Assembly (NCBI RefSeq): GCF_000611645.1
Contig: NW_014013523.1
Coordinates: 1 to 32,317 of the forward strand
Direction: 5' to 3'
Source: Monoraphidium neglectum
Lineage: Eukaryota; Chlorophyta; Chlorophyceae; Sphaeropleales; Selenastraceae
Length of the DNA: 32,317 nucleotides
The position numbers and the translations under genes were made by a program. Positions 31,713 to 32,317 of this stretch are shown here, one piece after another. The notes beneath the pieces are model-generated. The model saw only the letters and a program-made list of their open reading frames with translations, was not told the origin of the DNA and ran no database searches. Position 1 is the stretch's first letter. Every line of letters begins with the position of its first letter.

Positions 31713-32232
31713 ATGCAAGTAGGGTGCAGCGGCAGGGCGGCACCCTCAGTGCGGTGGCCCAGCCCGCTTGTCAAGCGGTTGTTTTTGCGGCATCCATTCA
31801 GGACAGCAGCAGCAGCTGCTGCTGACGCAGGTGGTGGCGCTTCGAGCACATCAGCAACATCGGCGTCACGGGCGCCAACCTACACATGTCGGAGGTGCAA
31901 GCAGGAGTTCACCGCTGCAGCCAACTCGCCGCGCGCGTGCCACTTTCACCCCTGCATATACACAGGCGGCGAGATGGCCAAGGTGGGCTGCCTTACAATT
32001 CATTTCAAGGGATGCAACAAGCCAATCAGGCTTCAGGACGCAAGCCTCGGGTTTCGTTGGCTCTGTTTCACAAATCAAATCATGGAACACAGTCTGGTGC
32101 CCGCTTAAGATAACAACCCCAAATTTTGCCTCATGTGGCCCCACATCACATTCAGGCGTACGGGTTTGTCAGGCAGAGCGACGCCCCTGAGCACCAGCTG
32201 GAGGCAGTGATGGGGCGGAAAGGGCTCATAAG
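31713..32232 (+). CDS. CHORD-like Cys/His zinc-binding protein, 5' part
   Basis: Two exons join in phase 0: one ending at 31982 (GGEMAK|gtgggc) and 32156-32232 (AYGFVRQSDAPEHQLEAVMG, ending at donor gtgggc). The first exon contains YTCRRCKQEFTAAANSPRAC followed by HFHPCIYTGGEMAK. The pattern C-x2-C…N…C-x-F-H-P…GGE resembles the first half of CHORD-type zinc-binding modules and uncharacterised plant and algal proteins with the same 'FHP..y.GGE.ak' line. The N-terminus before it is basic and Ala-rich (PLVKRLFLRHPFR), possibly an organelle-targeting peptide. The start is uncertain: ATG at 31713, or an acceptor at 31800-31801 if an upstream exon exists. The gene continues beyond the window. The stretch 31271-31712 holds nothing else I can support. 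Confidence 0.55.
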
Positions 32233-32250
32233 GTGGGCGCTGGCGGGCGC

Positions 32251-32251
<1 letters not shown>

Positions 32252-32317
<66 letters not shown>
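32252..32317. repeat. (TG)33 tract at window end
   Basis: A perfect TG run reaching the last base, within the intron that follows the exon at 32156-32232. Its true length cannot be judged. Confidence 0.95.

Overview
The window is nuclear DNA from a eukaryote, most likely a GC-rich green alga. Genes are split by GT-AG introns whose reading phases can be followed across each junction. Codons are GC-rich, (GT)n microsatellites sit in introns, and TGTAA, the usual chlorophyte polyadenylation signal, follows three gene ends. I see no bacterial operon, rRNA, tRNA, CRISPR array or intact transposon. The lineage (Chlorophyceae-like) is inference. One 310-N assembly gap lies inside a gene.

Layout, left to right. 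47-2083 (minus): an F-box/leucine-rich-repeat-like protein with a poly-serine tract. 2384-2800: a small duplicated fragment that weakly resembles the N-terminal domain of photolyases/cryptochromes. 4197-8965 (plus): an 11-exon lipid kinase of the diacylglycerol-kinase/YegS fold, reconstructed exon by exon to 532 residues. 9412-13636 (plus): a 4-exon protein of alanine-rich, ARM-like helical repeats ending in a complete MYND zinc finger, interrupted by the gap.

14308-26600 (plus): a tandem array of four intact three-exon F-box-like/LRR genes (A, B, C, D). B, C and D have identical exon 1 and exon 2 lengths (287 and 433 nt), similar promoters and similar 3' flanks. Each is followed by a decayed terminal-exon relic that resembles the end of gene A. 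The array therefore grew by duplication of a unit of about 3.5 kb. A further solitary, broken first exon of the same family lies on the minus strand near 30.9-31.3 kb.

27181-29435 (minus): an alanine-rich protein of unknown function with probable membrane segments; its 5' end is uncertain. 31713-32232 (plus): the 5' part of a gene with a CHORD-like Cys/His zinc-binding motif, running off the right edge, where the window ends in a (TG)n tract.

The genes do not form a pathway. The most notable content is the F-box/LRR array with its relics, which looks like birth-and-death evolution of putative ubiquitin-ligase substrate adaptors, and the lipid kinase with its unusual His-rich, membrane-anchored tail. 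I did not find a convincing wholly new system.
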